This document shows, one piece after another, positions 26,054 through 34,415 of a stretch of DNA of 55,683 nt. Each line of letters starts with the position of its first letter. The first letter of the stretch is position 1. The translations under genes were made by a program, and so were the position numbers. The notes under the pieces are model-generated. The model was not told the DNA's origin. It did not search any database and worked only from the letters and a program-made list of their open reading frames with translations. The stretch is from Candidatus Altimarinota bacterium (GTDB lineage: Bacteria > Patescibacteriota > Gracilibacteria > UBA1369): positions 1-55,683 of the forward strand of contig JAGOLJ010000001.1 in assembly GCA_017994125.1 (NCBI GenBank), in the 5' to 3' direction.

Positions 26054-27529
26054 TTATTTCTTTTGCTGCGTAGTCGCAGAAGTTTTTTGTGCGCTCGAAG
26101 ATTTACTGCTGGCTGCTGCCGCAATCATGCCTTCAGGAGGAAGCAGGGCGGAAATCGAATCCTCGGCACTCTTGATAGCCTCTGCCGGTGAAATTGTTGC
26201 CAACACTGATGTTATCGCCTTATTAAATATCGACTTATAAGACTCCGCGTCATAAATAGGCAAACTCTCCGCATAGCCTATCTGTTCCGCAAACACGCCA
26301 TAAATAGGATCCTTAACCTGGTCATTGATCATATCCCTGCGGCTGGTAGGCTTATGTGTTTTATCCGAATAATACTGGATATTCTGCTTTGAACTAATGA
26401 AATTAACAAAATTCCAGGCTTCATTAGCGTGCTGGGATGTTCTCGACACCGTTTCCGCGTAATAATTCGCGTACGCCACTCTCTTTTCAGTGGAAGTTGC
26501 AGGATCAATAACCTGGGGCACCACCGAAACCTTCACATATTTGGGATCAATTGTATTTACCCCTTTCTGCTGCAGATCCTTAATCTCGGCCAGAATCTGC
26601 TCATACAGATAAGAATATCCGAAAATCATGGTTACCTTACCACGCGCAAACGTTTCAATTTCCATCACCGGAGATTTGGCGCTGGCCAGATACTCATTCC
26701 ACGAATAGTTTTTATTAGATGGAAGAGCAAAACTTGTATAAAGATTCAGCGCTTCAGTAGCAGGATTGATATTGGTCCCGGTGGCCGCCGAAGACTGCTG
26801 CTGGGCAAATACCGCTGCCGAAACATTATCATTATAAAATTTTGCCTTATACTGGAGCATCAGCATATACAGTATATCTGTTGCCCTCAGAATATTATCC
26901 CCCCGCCCCATCGCTATTCCGGCCACCTCAAATCTTTCAAAACTGTTATCTGATTTTGTTAATTTATAAACGTCCTCCTTCAGTTCCTCCCACGTTGCAG
27001 CAGGCTTCCCCCTTGAAGGGATCTTATCGTCAAAAGCGGCCTTGTTATAATAAAGTCCAAGTGTATCCACCGAAAGCGGGATTCCGAAAATCCTGGTTTT
27101 TCCATCACGGGCATCAGTCAAAACCAGATCATTTTTTGCAACACTTACAAAGGTATCTTCAAATTGCTTTACAGTCATCATGCTCTCCGGCATTGGAGAA
27201 AGCTTCTTCTGATGCCTTAAAAACCAATAATTAGGAGCAGCAAAAACATCTGGGCCTTCTCCTTCCGCCATTTCATTTATAATCAGGTCTTCGTATTCTT
27301 TTGGATCATTGAATTTTCTGTAAACAATCGTCACTCCCGGATTTTTTGACTCGTACTGCTGGATTAATGGCCTGAAAATCTCTTCATTATCAAAAAGATT
27401 ATAAAAAACAATCTGGATCTTTTCTGTCTTGCTGGTTGTTTGTGTCTGCTCTTTGGCAATACATCCACCTAAAACAGATACCAGCACAATGCCTAAAAAT
27501 ATTTTTGATATTATTCTTTTTGTCTTCAT
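26054..27529 (-). CDS. Extracellular solute-binding lipoprotein (sugar ABC type, SBP_bac_1)
   Basis: A signal peptide with lipobox VLGGC (Cys23) anchors it to the membrane. The mature protein has the family 1 solute-binding fold: IQIVFYNLFDNEEIFRPLIQ at the start, GEGPDVFAAPNYW, IPLSVDTLGLYYNKAAFDD, and AWNFVNFISSKQNIQYYSD near the end. A Ser/Ala/Gln-rich tail closes it. At 491 aa it is of normal length. In other genomes such proteins bind sugars or glycans for ABC importers. No permease or ATPase gene is nearby; it sits between a GT2 gene (4-nt ATGA overlap) and a Wzy-like gene, so a role in glycan handling at the surface is possible. Confidence 0.85.
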   Translation of the reverse strand: MKTKRIISKIFLGIVLVSVLGGCIAKEQTQTTSKTEKIQIVFYNLFDNEEIFRPLIQQYESKNPGVTIVYRKFNDPKEYEDLIINEMAEGEGPDVFAAPNYWFLRHQKKLSPMPESMMTVKQFEDTFVSVAKNDLVLTDARDGKTRIFGIPLSVDTLGLYYNKAAFDDKIPSRGKPAATWEELKEDVYKLTKSDNSFERFEVAGIAMGRGDNILRATDILYMLMLQYKAKFYNDNVSAAVFAQQQSSAATGTNINPATEALNLYTSFALPSNKNYSWNEYLASAKSPVMEIETFARGKVTMIFGYSYLYEQILAEIKDLQQKGVNTIDPKYVKVSVVPQVIDPATSTEKRVAYANYYAETVSRTSQHANEAWNFVNFISSKQNIQYYSDKTHKPTSRRDMINDQVKDPIYGVFAEQIGYAESLPIYDAESYKSIFNKAITSVLATISPAEAIKSAEDSISALLPPEGMIAAAASSKSSSAQKTSATTQQKK

Positions 27530-28467
27530 ATATTTTTTAATAAATAATTTTTTCCTTCTTTAACCCCTTCAAGAAAATATTTTTTAGATAGTGCGTAAAA
27601 ATATAAACTCACAAATTTCCCCTGCGACAAAGCTCTTAATAACTTCAATGCATAAATTATAACCGGGCTTGATATTACCATAAATGCTAACTTTTTTGCC
27701 ACACCGGGAATCTTCTTCAATTCGGGATATTTCTTGTTAATAATCCACGCGGAAGCCCCTACCTGAAACATGCGTCTTTTTAAGCTCTCTTCAGTCATCG
27801 CATGATCATGGTACCCTACAGCGTTTTTATTATAGTAAAGGATCATCCCAGCCTCTTTTTGCAGCCTGTAACCAAGCTCAATATCCTCCCATCCATAACC
27901 GGAGAATTCAGGATCAAAGGCATTCCCAAGTAATAAATTTCTCTTTAAGGAAATATTGGATGTGTAAAAAAAATTAAAATCAGCAACCTCTTTGCCTTCA
28001 AGTTTTTCATAGGCAAACTGATGTCCGCCAAATTTGCCCAACACCGAAGACCCGTCAGTAAGCCATTTCATAAATGGAGTTAAAGTCAGTTTCGGATGCC
28101 AATCCGTATATCCCAAAACCGCTTCATTTTCCCCGGGATGGCGAAGATGAAAACGAAGATGTTCAGTTAAAAAATTTTTCTTTACTATGATGTCATCACC
28201 AATCAAAACCACAATATCTCCTTTTGCATGTTTTAAAGCCAGATTACGGGCTACCCCCTGCCCCCCATGTTGCTGTTTTAAAAAGCTGACATTACTTTCA
28301 GTCTTCATTACTTCCCTTACAAGCTGTTCCGTATCATCCGTACTGCCATCATCAACAACAATAACTTCATAATCCACCTTAGGCATATCCTGATTCAAAA
28401 TAACCTCAAGGCAATCCTTCAGGATCTTACAGCGATTATAGGTTGGGATGATTACACTTAAAAGCAT
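27526..28467 (-). CDS. Family 2 glycosyltransferase
   Basis: GT-A fold enzyme: LLSVIIPTYNRCKILKDCL at the start, VVDDGSTDDTEQLV near 38-50, GDIVVLIGDDI (the metal-binding DxD-like site) near 85, and GYGWEDIELGYRL (the acceptor-binding ED motif) near 190. A hydrophobic stretch at about 258-280 could associate with the membrane. At 313 aa it is typical. It probably adds a sugar to a glycan precursor for the downstream Wzy-like protein. Its start codon lies inside the 3' arm of a strong hairpin (28463-28500). Its stop overlaps the SBP start by 4 nt. Confidence 0.9.
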   Translation of the reverse strand: MLLSVIIPTYNRCKILKDCLEVILNQDMPKVDYEVIVVDDGSTDDTEQLVREVMKTESNVSFLKQQHGGQGVARNLALKHAKGDIVVLIGDDIIVKKNFLTEHLRFHLRHPGENEAVLGYTDWHPKLTLTPFMKWLTDGSSVLGKFGGHQFAYEKLEGKEVADFNFFYTSNISLKRNLLLGNAFDPEFSGYGWEDIELGYRLQKEAGMILYYNKNAVGYHDHAMTEESLKRRMFQVGASAWIINKKYPELKKIPGVAKKLAFMVISSPVIIYALKLLRALSQGKFVSLYFYALSKKYFLEGVKEGKNYLLKNI

Positions 28468-28500
28468 ACGGCCTTCAGTTTACCCGAAGAGCCGTATGCT
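28463..28500 (-). promoter_or_regulatory. Strong hairpin (terminator or attenuator) enclosing the GT2 start codon
   Basis: On the minus strand a perfect 10-bp stem, AGCATACGGC (28500-28491) with GCCGTATGCT (28472-28463), is extended by CTTC/GAAG after one bulged base, leaving a loop of about 9 nt. The 3' arm contains the GT2 ATG (28467-28465) and runs directly into TTT, so it looks like a rho-independent terminator for ssb whose descending arm also carries the next gene's start. It could instead restrict GT2 translation. Confidence 0.6.
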
Positions 28501-28517
28501 GTAAAACCTTCTTAACA

Positions 28518-28895
28518 CTATGCCGGTACCTCAATCAGGTTAACCTGCTCCCCATCTCTATCCTTTTTGAAGCTGATAAAATTAACTAGATCGGCAACAA
28601 TCTCCGTAATTGCCTTATTGTTACCATCTTTATCCAGATATTCCCGGTTACTTATCCTCCCCTCTAGGTAAATCGGGGCGCCTTTTTTAAGATTTTTACC
28701 GACTATTTCTCCAAGCTTGCTCCAGGCGATTACCCTATGAAAATCAGTCATCTCATGCCTTTCTCCACTGGAATCACGCCAATCCCTGTTCGTGGCCAAC
28801 TTGAACTTTGCCAACACACTACCGTTTTTTACCGCCTTCACCTCGGGATCGGTAGCCATGTGTCCCATCAGGACAACTTTGTTTACACTCCTCAT
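28518..28895 (-). CDS. ssb: Single-stranded DNA-binding protein
   Basis: OB-fold protein that coats single-stranded DNA during replication and repair. The start RSVNKVVLMGHMATDPEVK, the ATNRDW strand, HRVIAWSKLGEIVGKNLKKG and IYLEGRISNREYLDKDG are the SSB core. At 125 aa it stops just after the OB fold and lacks the Gly-rich linker and the acidic DDDIPF-type tip that most bacterial SSBs use to recruit partners. A main SSB with a tail may exist elsewhere. The sequence AGGAG occurs just inside the gene, not upstream of the ATG. Confidence 0.92.
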   Translation of the reverse strand: MRSVNKVVLMGHMATDPEVKAVKNGSVLAKFKLATNRDWRDSSGERHEMTDFHRVIAWSKLGEIVGKNLKKGAPIYLEGRISNREYLDKDGNNKAITEIVADLVNFISFKKDRDGEQVNLIEVPA

Positions 28896-28980
28896 ATAAA
28901 TTGGATTAAGAAATATGTACCCCGAAATTAGCCTACAAACATTAACTTTCCCTAAAAATCTTCTAAAAAAACATCCAAAA

Positions 28981-29008
28981 TTGACATCACTGGATAAAAC
29001 GCCATAAT
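28981..29008 (+). promoter_or_regulatory. Promoter of ribE-ribH
   Basis: Perfect TTGACA (28981-28986), 16-nt spacer, CATAAT (29003-29008). The start codon at 29033 leaves a leader of about 18 nt, too short for an FMN riboswitch. Confidence 0.6.
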
Positions 29009-29032
29009 GACGCCGAAAATAATTAAAAACAC

Positions 29033-29665
29033 ATGTTTACCGGTTTGGTATCCAACATCGGAAAAATCAGTACAATAACAGGTAGCGATGACAATAAAAG
29101 TTTTGTCATAAACCATGACGGGTCCCTGAAAACTAAAATCAGTGATTCGGTAAGCGTGGATGGCGCCTGCATGACCATCACAAAAAAAAGCCTCAAGAGC
29201 TTCACCGTTGTTGCCATGCCCGAAACCCTCAACAGAACACTATTTGGTACCTATAAAAAGGCTTCATCTGTTAATCTGGAGCTCCCCCTGAAAATCAGCG
29301 ACCGGCTTGGAGGACATTTTGTAACTGGACACGTTGATTTTATGGCTAAAATCATCAATATCGACTCACTAAAAGGCTCAAAAACCCTCCATATAGAATT
29401 TCCACTTTCTTTCTGTAAATATTTTGCCTTTAAAGGATCTGTCTGCGTAAACGGAGTTTCACTCACTATCAGCAAACTTGAAAGCAGACATTTCGAAGTT
29501 TCACTTATTCCATACACACTAAAAAACACCAATCTTGGACTTTTAAAAAAAGATGATTACGTTAACATCGAAGTTGATCTTATCAGCCGCTACCTGGACT
29601 CTCTGCTTAAAGACAAGGCCAAAGAATCTACTTACCAGTTCCTGCAGGAACGTGGTTTTATTTAA
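29033..29665 (+). CDS. ribE: Riboflavin synthase alpha subunit
   Basis: Converts two 6,7-dimethyl-8-ribityllumazine molecules into riboflavin and a pyrimidine. The start MFTGLVSNIGKI is the family signature. Two lumazine-binding repeats are visible (about 1-95 and 96-195): the first with GACMTI and GGHFVTGHVD, the second with VNGVSLTI and TNLGLLKKDDYVNIEVDLISRYL. At 210 aa it is full length. It lies 12 nt before ribH. The early pathway genes ribA/B and ribD are not in this window, so either they lie elsewhere or the cell takes up an intermediate. Confidence 0.95.
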   Translation: MFTGLVSNIGKISTITGSDDNKSFVINHDGSLKTKISDSVSVDGACMTITKKSLKSFTVVAMPETLNRTLFGTYKKASSVNLELPLKISDRLGGHFVTGHVDFMAKIINIDSLKGSKTLHIEFPLSFCKYFAFKGSVCVNGVSLTISKLESRHFEVSLIPYTLKNTNLGLLKKDDYVNIEVDLISRYLDSLLKDKAKESTYQFLQERGFI

Positions 29666-29677
29666 TCCACTACAATA

Positions 29678-30175
29678 ATGAAATTAACATCTGCCGCAAA
29701 AAAACGAACCCTGCCCAATTGCTCAAAATTCAGGTTTGCCATTATTTTCTCTGAATTTAATGACATCATAGGTAATAAACTTTTAGAAAACACTGTTCAA
29801 ACCTTAAATAACCTTGGAGCCACCGCCAGCAATATCGATATTATTAGGGTTCCTGGCTCCCTTGAAATTCCCATGGCAGCTAAATACGTAAGCCTTCAGA
29901 AAAAACATGATGCCATCATCACCCTGGGAATAGTAATAAAGGGTGATACGCCTCATTTTGACCTCGTCATCAACGAATCCAACAGAGGACTGATGGACTT
30001 AAACTGATCACAGAATATCCCGGTAATTTTCGGCATTCTCACCGCCTACACACCCGAACAGGCCAAAATCAGGGCTGAACAAAAAGGCCTTAATAAAGGC
30101 AAGGAATTCGCTGAAGCAGCAGTCATAATGGCTGACCTTAGAAAAAAGTTGGCTAAAAAGAAAATCGCCAGGTAG
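29678..30175 (+). pseudogene. ribH: 6,7-dimethyl-8-ribityllumazine synthase with internal UGA
   Basis: Lumazine synthase makes the substrate of riboflavin synthase. Residues 1-109 match the family (FAIIFSEFNDIIGNKLLENT, VPGSLEIPMAAKY, TLGIVIKGDTPHFD, ESNRGLMDLN). A TGA at 30005-30007 then interrupts the frame. The same frame continues to a TAG at 30173-30175 with IPVIFGILTAYTPEQAKIRA and the expected C-terminal helix. Ignoring the TGA gives 165 aa, the normal length with no gap. The interrupted codon falls at a variable position (Gln or Asn in E. coli and B. subtilis). It may be a nonsense mutation, readthrough, or a base error; stopping at TGA removes part of the active site and the C-terminal helices. 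Confidence 0.85.
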
Positions 30176-30182
30176 CCAGCGC

Positions 30183-30210
30183 AAAATAAAAGGAATCAAT
30201 CTTTTATCTT
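30183..30210. terminator. AT-rich hairpin between ribH and thrC
   Basis: AAAATAAAAG (30183-30192) pairs with CTTTTATCTT (30201-30210), one mismatch, 8-nt loop. It lies between the convergent genes and overlaps the thrC stop. GC-poor, so only a weak terminator candidate. Confidence 0.25.
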
Positions 30211-31444
30211 AAAGTACAAAAGTGTTTGCTGATTTTCTCATAGTCTTTTTCAAAAACCGGAGGCTCTGGCAAACTTTCGATTACAGTAACAGGATCCTTT
30301 AAACCACTGCCGGAAGCTATACAAACGACCTCATCATCCTGCTTAACAATTCCGGACTTAACCAACCCTTCCAGGCAGGCTACCGATAAAGCTGCCGAAG
30401 GCTCCACAAATAAAGCCTCTTTGGACGCCAATACTCTTTCCCACTCCAGGGCATCTTTATCAACCACCGTTACAACACTACCGCCAGAATCATAAACCGC
30501 TTCCAGTGCCAATTTTCCATCCGTTGGATCAGCCACCGCCACTGCCGAACAAAGCGTCGAAGTTTTTTCCACTCAATATAGCTCTTCTTACCTATCTTAA
30601 ACGCCTCCGCCAAAGGCGACGCCCCTTCCGCCTGCACAGCTACCATCTTGGGCAATGACTTAATAAAACCTAACTGATAAAACTCTTTAAAACCTTTCCA
30701 TATAGCCGCCAGATTGGTTCCTGCGCCAGTAGGACATACCACCACCGACGGCACCTTGTATTCAAACTGTTCGCAAAGCTCATAAGCAAGTGATTTCTGA
30801 CCCTCACGCCTGAACACGTAATCGCCGGCCAGATACATTTTATGGTCTTCAGAAAGTCTTCTTGCAAACCTCACACAATCACTATACTCCCCCTTAACTT
30901 TTATAACCTCCGCGCCATAACTGATTATTTGGGCCAGTTTTCCAACCGGAGTCTGCGCCGGTATCAGTACATAACATTTTATTCCTGATTTTGCGGCGTA
31001 TGCCGCACACGACGCAGCCATATTACCGGAAGAAGCTACAACGATCGCCTCTTCCCCAAGCTGCCGGGCCTTCGCAATTTCAACCAACGAGCCGCGATCC
31101 TTAAACACTCCTGTAGGATTCACCCCTTCATTCTTAACAAAAACATTATCTATTCCTAGTTCCTTATTAATCCGCTCCATCTTAATCAAAGGGGTGGAGC
31201 CTTCTCCAAGGCTGGAAACCTTTACTGAACCCCCAAGTGGATAAAAATCCAGGTACTTTAAAGCGTTAATAGCTCTCACCTTAAAATTCCCACTCTGAAT
31301 CCTCTCTTTCAAAAAATCAAAATCCATCTCAACTTCTAAAACCCCGCCGCACCTTTTACATAAAGTACAGGTAATCGTCTCGTCAGTTTCTAACCCACAA
31401 TCATGACACCTCAACTGATATTTCTTTGCGGTTGATTCTGTCAT
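30204..31444 (-). pseudogene. thrC: Threonine synthase with a frameshift at an A6 run
   Basis: PLP enzyme that turns O-phosphohomoserine into threonine. Codons 1-294 give a clear ThrC: N-terminal Cys pairs (CHDCG, CTLCKRCGG), the PLP lysine Lys115 in GVFKDRGSL, ASSGNMAASCAAYA, and CPTGAGTNLAAIWKGF. The frame is then lost at a run of six A on the coding strand (plus-strand T6, 30563-30568). The rest of the protein (TSTLCSAVAVADPTDGKLA to CIASGSGLKDP) continues one frame over to 30204. Adding one A restores a single 413-aa protein. A true indel, a homopolymer sequencing error, or a -1 slip are all possible. It follows ridA by 11 nt. Confidence 0.88.
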
Positions 31445-31455
31445 TCAAAAAAAAG

Positions 31456-31827
31456 TTACACAGTAGCAATACAATCTATTTCAATCAGCGCGTTTCTTGG
31501 CAAATTACTAACTTCTACCGTCGATCTGGCCGGTTTTATATCTTTAAAAAAATCCTCATAAACTCTATTCATCTCCCCAAAATCAGCCATGCTCTTAAGA
31601 TACACCGTCGTCTTAACAACCTTGCCAATCGAAGACCCTGCTTTTTCAAGAATTCCAGTAAGATTTTTTAAAACCTGCGCTGTTTGCACACTTATCTCAT
31701 TTCCCACAATGCTACCATCTACCTTAAGCCCTATTTGCCCCGAACAAAAAACCATTCCATCAATTTTAATAGCCTGGCTGTAAGGACCAATAGCCGCCGG
31801 TGCCAAACTTGTTTTTATAACTTCCAT
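31456..31827 (-). CDS. ridA: RidA family 2-iminobutanoate/2-iminopropanoate deaminase
   Basis: Hydrolyses reactive enamine/imine intermediates made by PLP enzymes such as threonine dehydratase, protecting other PLP enzymes. IGPYSQAIKIDGMVFCSGQIG, the NRVYEDFF helix, and ARSTVEVSNLPRNALIEIDCIA (containing the substrate-binding Arg) are the family core. At 123 aa it has normal length and forms trimers in known members. It is placed 11 nt upstream of thrC, a fitting neighbour, and 11 nt downstream of the coupling ATPase gene. Confidence 0.94.
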   Translation of the reverse strand: MEVIKTSLAPAAIGPYSQAIKIDGMVFCSGQIGLKVDGSIVGNEISVQTAQVLKNLTGILEKAGSSIGKVVKTTVYLKSMADFGEMNRVYEDFFKDIKPARSTVEVSNLPRNALIEIDCIATV

Positions 31828-31838
31828 TTTATCAAATG

Positions 31839-34385
31839 TTAGCTATTTGCTTCGTTTTCAATTCTGGCCCCTTCACTCCACCTTCTGATCTTGTCTTCCA
31901 CCACCGCACGCGAAGTTGAATACCTTTCCCGTGCCATCTTAATGATCTTCTCGCGACGGCCTTCCTCAACCGACAATTTGGGCGGGGGCATAGTTTCCAT
32001 GGAAAAAGTCTTTGAAGGCATACCATCAATCAGTAACCTTGAATAAGCTGTATATTTACTCAATGAAACAAGATCAGTCGCAGTCACTTCCTCCCCATAC
32101 TGCTTATAAAGATAATCAGCATCATCAAATCCTACCTGAAAAGAAACAATCGTACCCACATTACCAAAAACGGCATCCCTTACCTCTTCCGGCATTTGCG
32201 CAATATACTGGTTCGCCATTGTTAAATTAAGCTTATACTTTCTTGCCTCTGAAAGGATTGTAGCAAATGAATCCGTCGCAAAATTTTGGAATTCATCAAC
32301 ATACAGATAAAAATCTACGCGATCTTTTTCCGGAACATTTGCCCTGCTCATAGCATCCAGCTGGAATTTGGTAATAATCATTGCACCAAGCAGCGATGAA
32401 TTATCTTCACCGATCTTACCTTTTGATAAGTTCACAATCACAATTTTCTTGTGATCCATGGCAAAGCGCAGGTCTATGGCACTGTTGGGCTGACCAAGGA
32501 TATTCCTGATAATAGGCGAAGACAAAAACTGTCCCACTTTATTTAAAATTGGTGAAATTGCCTCTATCCTATTTTTAGGATCCATCTTCTCAAATTCATT
32601 TATCCAGAAACTTTTCACTATCGGATCCGAAATTTTCCTCACCACCTTCGACCGGAAATCCTTATCCTGAAGGATCCTGGGAATGCCAAGCATTGTCGTA
32701 TCCGGATATTCCAAAAGCGACAGGATTGTATTTCTTAAAATATGTTCAAGCCTTGGTCCCCAACTATCCGCATAAATTTTCTTAAAGATTCCAACAAGCC
32801 CCGAACAGACAATGCTATTCAATGAAGAATCGATATTTTCCAGCATATTGAAAGCTACTGGAAAATCCCTGTCAGAAGGATCAAAAATAACAACGTCATT
32901 GGTACGGTGTGAGGGCACAAAGTTAAGGACATCTTCAGCCAGATCTCCATGAGGATCAACAATCGCAACGCCTTTCCCCGCCTGAATATCCGAATATATC
33001 ATATTTTCAAGCAGCGTAGATTTACCCATACCAGTTTTACCTATGATATAGATATGTCTTCTTCGGTCAGTCGCCTTGATACCAAAAGGCACAAAACTCG
33101 ATCTGAAATTGGTTCTACCTATAGCCGTTAAATCTTCACCGCTAGCCCCCTCAACAATCGGCAGATCACCTGGTGGTTCCAACTTCTTTGATCTGACCCA
33201 TAAAATATTGGGAGTTGTTACCGTTATACTCGGCATATGATAAAGCGACGCCAACTCCTCCACATTCAGAACAAACGGTTTTTCCATCCGCCGTTTTCTA
33301 TAAAGCTCTACAGCTTTTTTACCCCTTACCGACTCTTTAACGCTAAAACCGTTTAAATGAGGAATGTTAAATTGCTTAAACGACCCTGCAATTTCCCTCA
33401 ACTTGATAACTGCAGTTTCGCTGTTAACCCCCTTGGGAATATAGACAATACGAATCGTTGTTTCATATAACAATTTCCCCACCTTATCCATTGCAGCCAT
33501 CAAACTTGTTTCCTTATCATGCGACTTCGCAATCTGCGTTTCAACCGTATCCGAAGCGCTTTCCGAAGCAAAAGTAATAGCTTTTGATCCCGCCTTTAGC
33601 CCCTGAATAAAAAACAGCCAGTATATAGGAAAAAAAATGGTCCTTGTAATTCTGTTTCTGTTGCAGAAAGCGTTTGCATAGATCTTTTGCAGACTGGCGA
33701 TATTCATATAAATACCTTTGCTCAAAATTCTTATGCACTTTATAAACGTTAATCTCCACTTATCCTCCAAAGGCCTTACTACAAACTGTATCCAGGCCTG
33801 ATCGGATGGATTGTCAAACTTCGAAATCGTTGATGTCACAGCTGCCAACGAATCCATTGCCACCTTCGCCTTCTTATCTTCAAACTGTGGATACCTCTTA
33901 ATTGGGAAAATATCCGGATCAGTCAGCTTAAGCTCAAGCGAAACGGCATTCCCCGCCAATTCGGCACCCGTTTTTAAAAACTCCATTGCGTAATCTTCAA
34001 CCTCGGCGATTTCAACATTGGGATATTGAGCATAGATTTGTCCTTCTACCAGGCTTCTTAATCTGGAAGGGAAATAAGCGTAAAACCTGATATTCTTATC
34101 CACATGGGCAATTTCAAAACTTACCCTGTCCTGGGATCGTCCCTTTAATCTTTCCCAGAAATTAATTTTACGGGCAATCCCGTGGATAGTCGAAAACACC
34201 TGCTCCATAACCAAAGGTCCCGTTTCATTTTCCTTGGAAACCCTTATCAACAGCATTGTATACTTTTGCCTCTCATCCTTCTTACTGGCTTTTTTTCTTA
34301 AATGCAGTTCCAGCAGCACCAGCAAAACTACAATTGCCGCAATTGCTCCCAAACTTACCCCAATTATCATTAAAATATCTTTCAT
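31839..34385 (-). CDS. Type IV secretion/conjugation coupling-type ATPase (TraG/VirD4-like)
   Basis: Membrane-anchored AAA-type motor. One N-terminal membrane helix (about 8-28) precedes a region of about 400 residues typical of patescibacterial homologues. The motor follows: Walker A GKTGMGKST at 450-458, AIVDPHGDLAEDVLNFVP, Walker B YLYVDEFQNF near 690-700, and the MANQYIAQMPEEVRDAVFGNVGT arginine-finger region. It would drive DNA or protein transfer, or assembly of a type IV pilus. An upstream TTG at 34388 is possible, but the ATG at 34385 is preferred. The prgI and traC-like genes of the same type of system lie 18 kb away (52.7-53.9 kb). Confidence 0.85.
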   Translation of the reverse strand: MKDILMIIGVSLGAIAAIVVLLVLLELHLRKKASKKDERQKYTMLLIRVSKENETGPLVMEQVFSTIHGIARKINFWERLKGRSQDRVSFEIAHVDKNIRFYAYFPSRLRSLVEGQIYAQYPNVEIAEVEDYAMEFLKTGAELAGNAVSLELKLTDPDIFPIKRYPQFEDKKAKVAMDSLAAVTSTISKFDNPSDQAWIQFVVRPLEDKWRLTFIKCIRILSKGIYMNIASLQKIYANAFCNRNRITRTIFFPIYWLFFIQGLKAGSKAITFASESASDTVETQIAKSHDKETSLMAAMDKVGKLLYETTIRIVYIPKGVNSETAVIKLREIAGSFKQFNIPHLNGFSVKESVRGKKAVELYRKRRMEKPFVLNVEELASLYHMPSITVTTPNILWVRSKKLEPPGDLPIVEGASGEDLTAIGRTNFRSSFVPFGIKATDRRRHIYIIGKTGMGKSTLLENMIYSDIQAGKGVAIVDPHGDLAEDVLNFVPSHRTNDVVIFDPSDRDFPVAFNMLENIDSSLNSIVCSGLVGIFKKIYADSWGPRLEHILRNTILSLLEYPDTTMLGIPRILQDKDFRSKVVRKISDPIVKSFWINEFEKMDPKNRIEAISPILNKVGQFLSSPIIRNILGQPNSAIDLRFAMDHKKIVIVNLSKGKIGEDNSSLLGAMIITKFQLDAMSRANVPEKDRVDFYLYVDEFQNFATDSFATILSEARKYKLNLTMANQYIAQMPEEVRDAVFGNVGTIVSFQVGFDDADYLYKQYGEEVTATDLVSLSKYTAYSRLLIDGMPSKTFSMETMPPPKLSVEEGRREKIIKMARERYSTSRAVVEDKIRRWSEGARIENEANS

Positions 34386-34415
34386 CAAGCGGGATTATAC
34401 CCAATAAAAAACATC

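Noticed and set aside
28896-29032. FMN riboswitch upstream of ribE
   Set aside because: The promoter at 28981-29008 leaves about 18 nt of leader, and no RFN element core is visible in the 137-nt gap.
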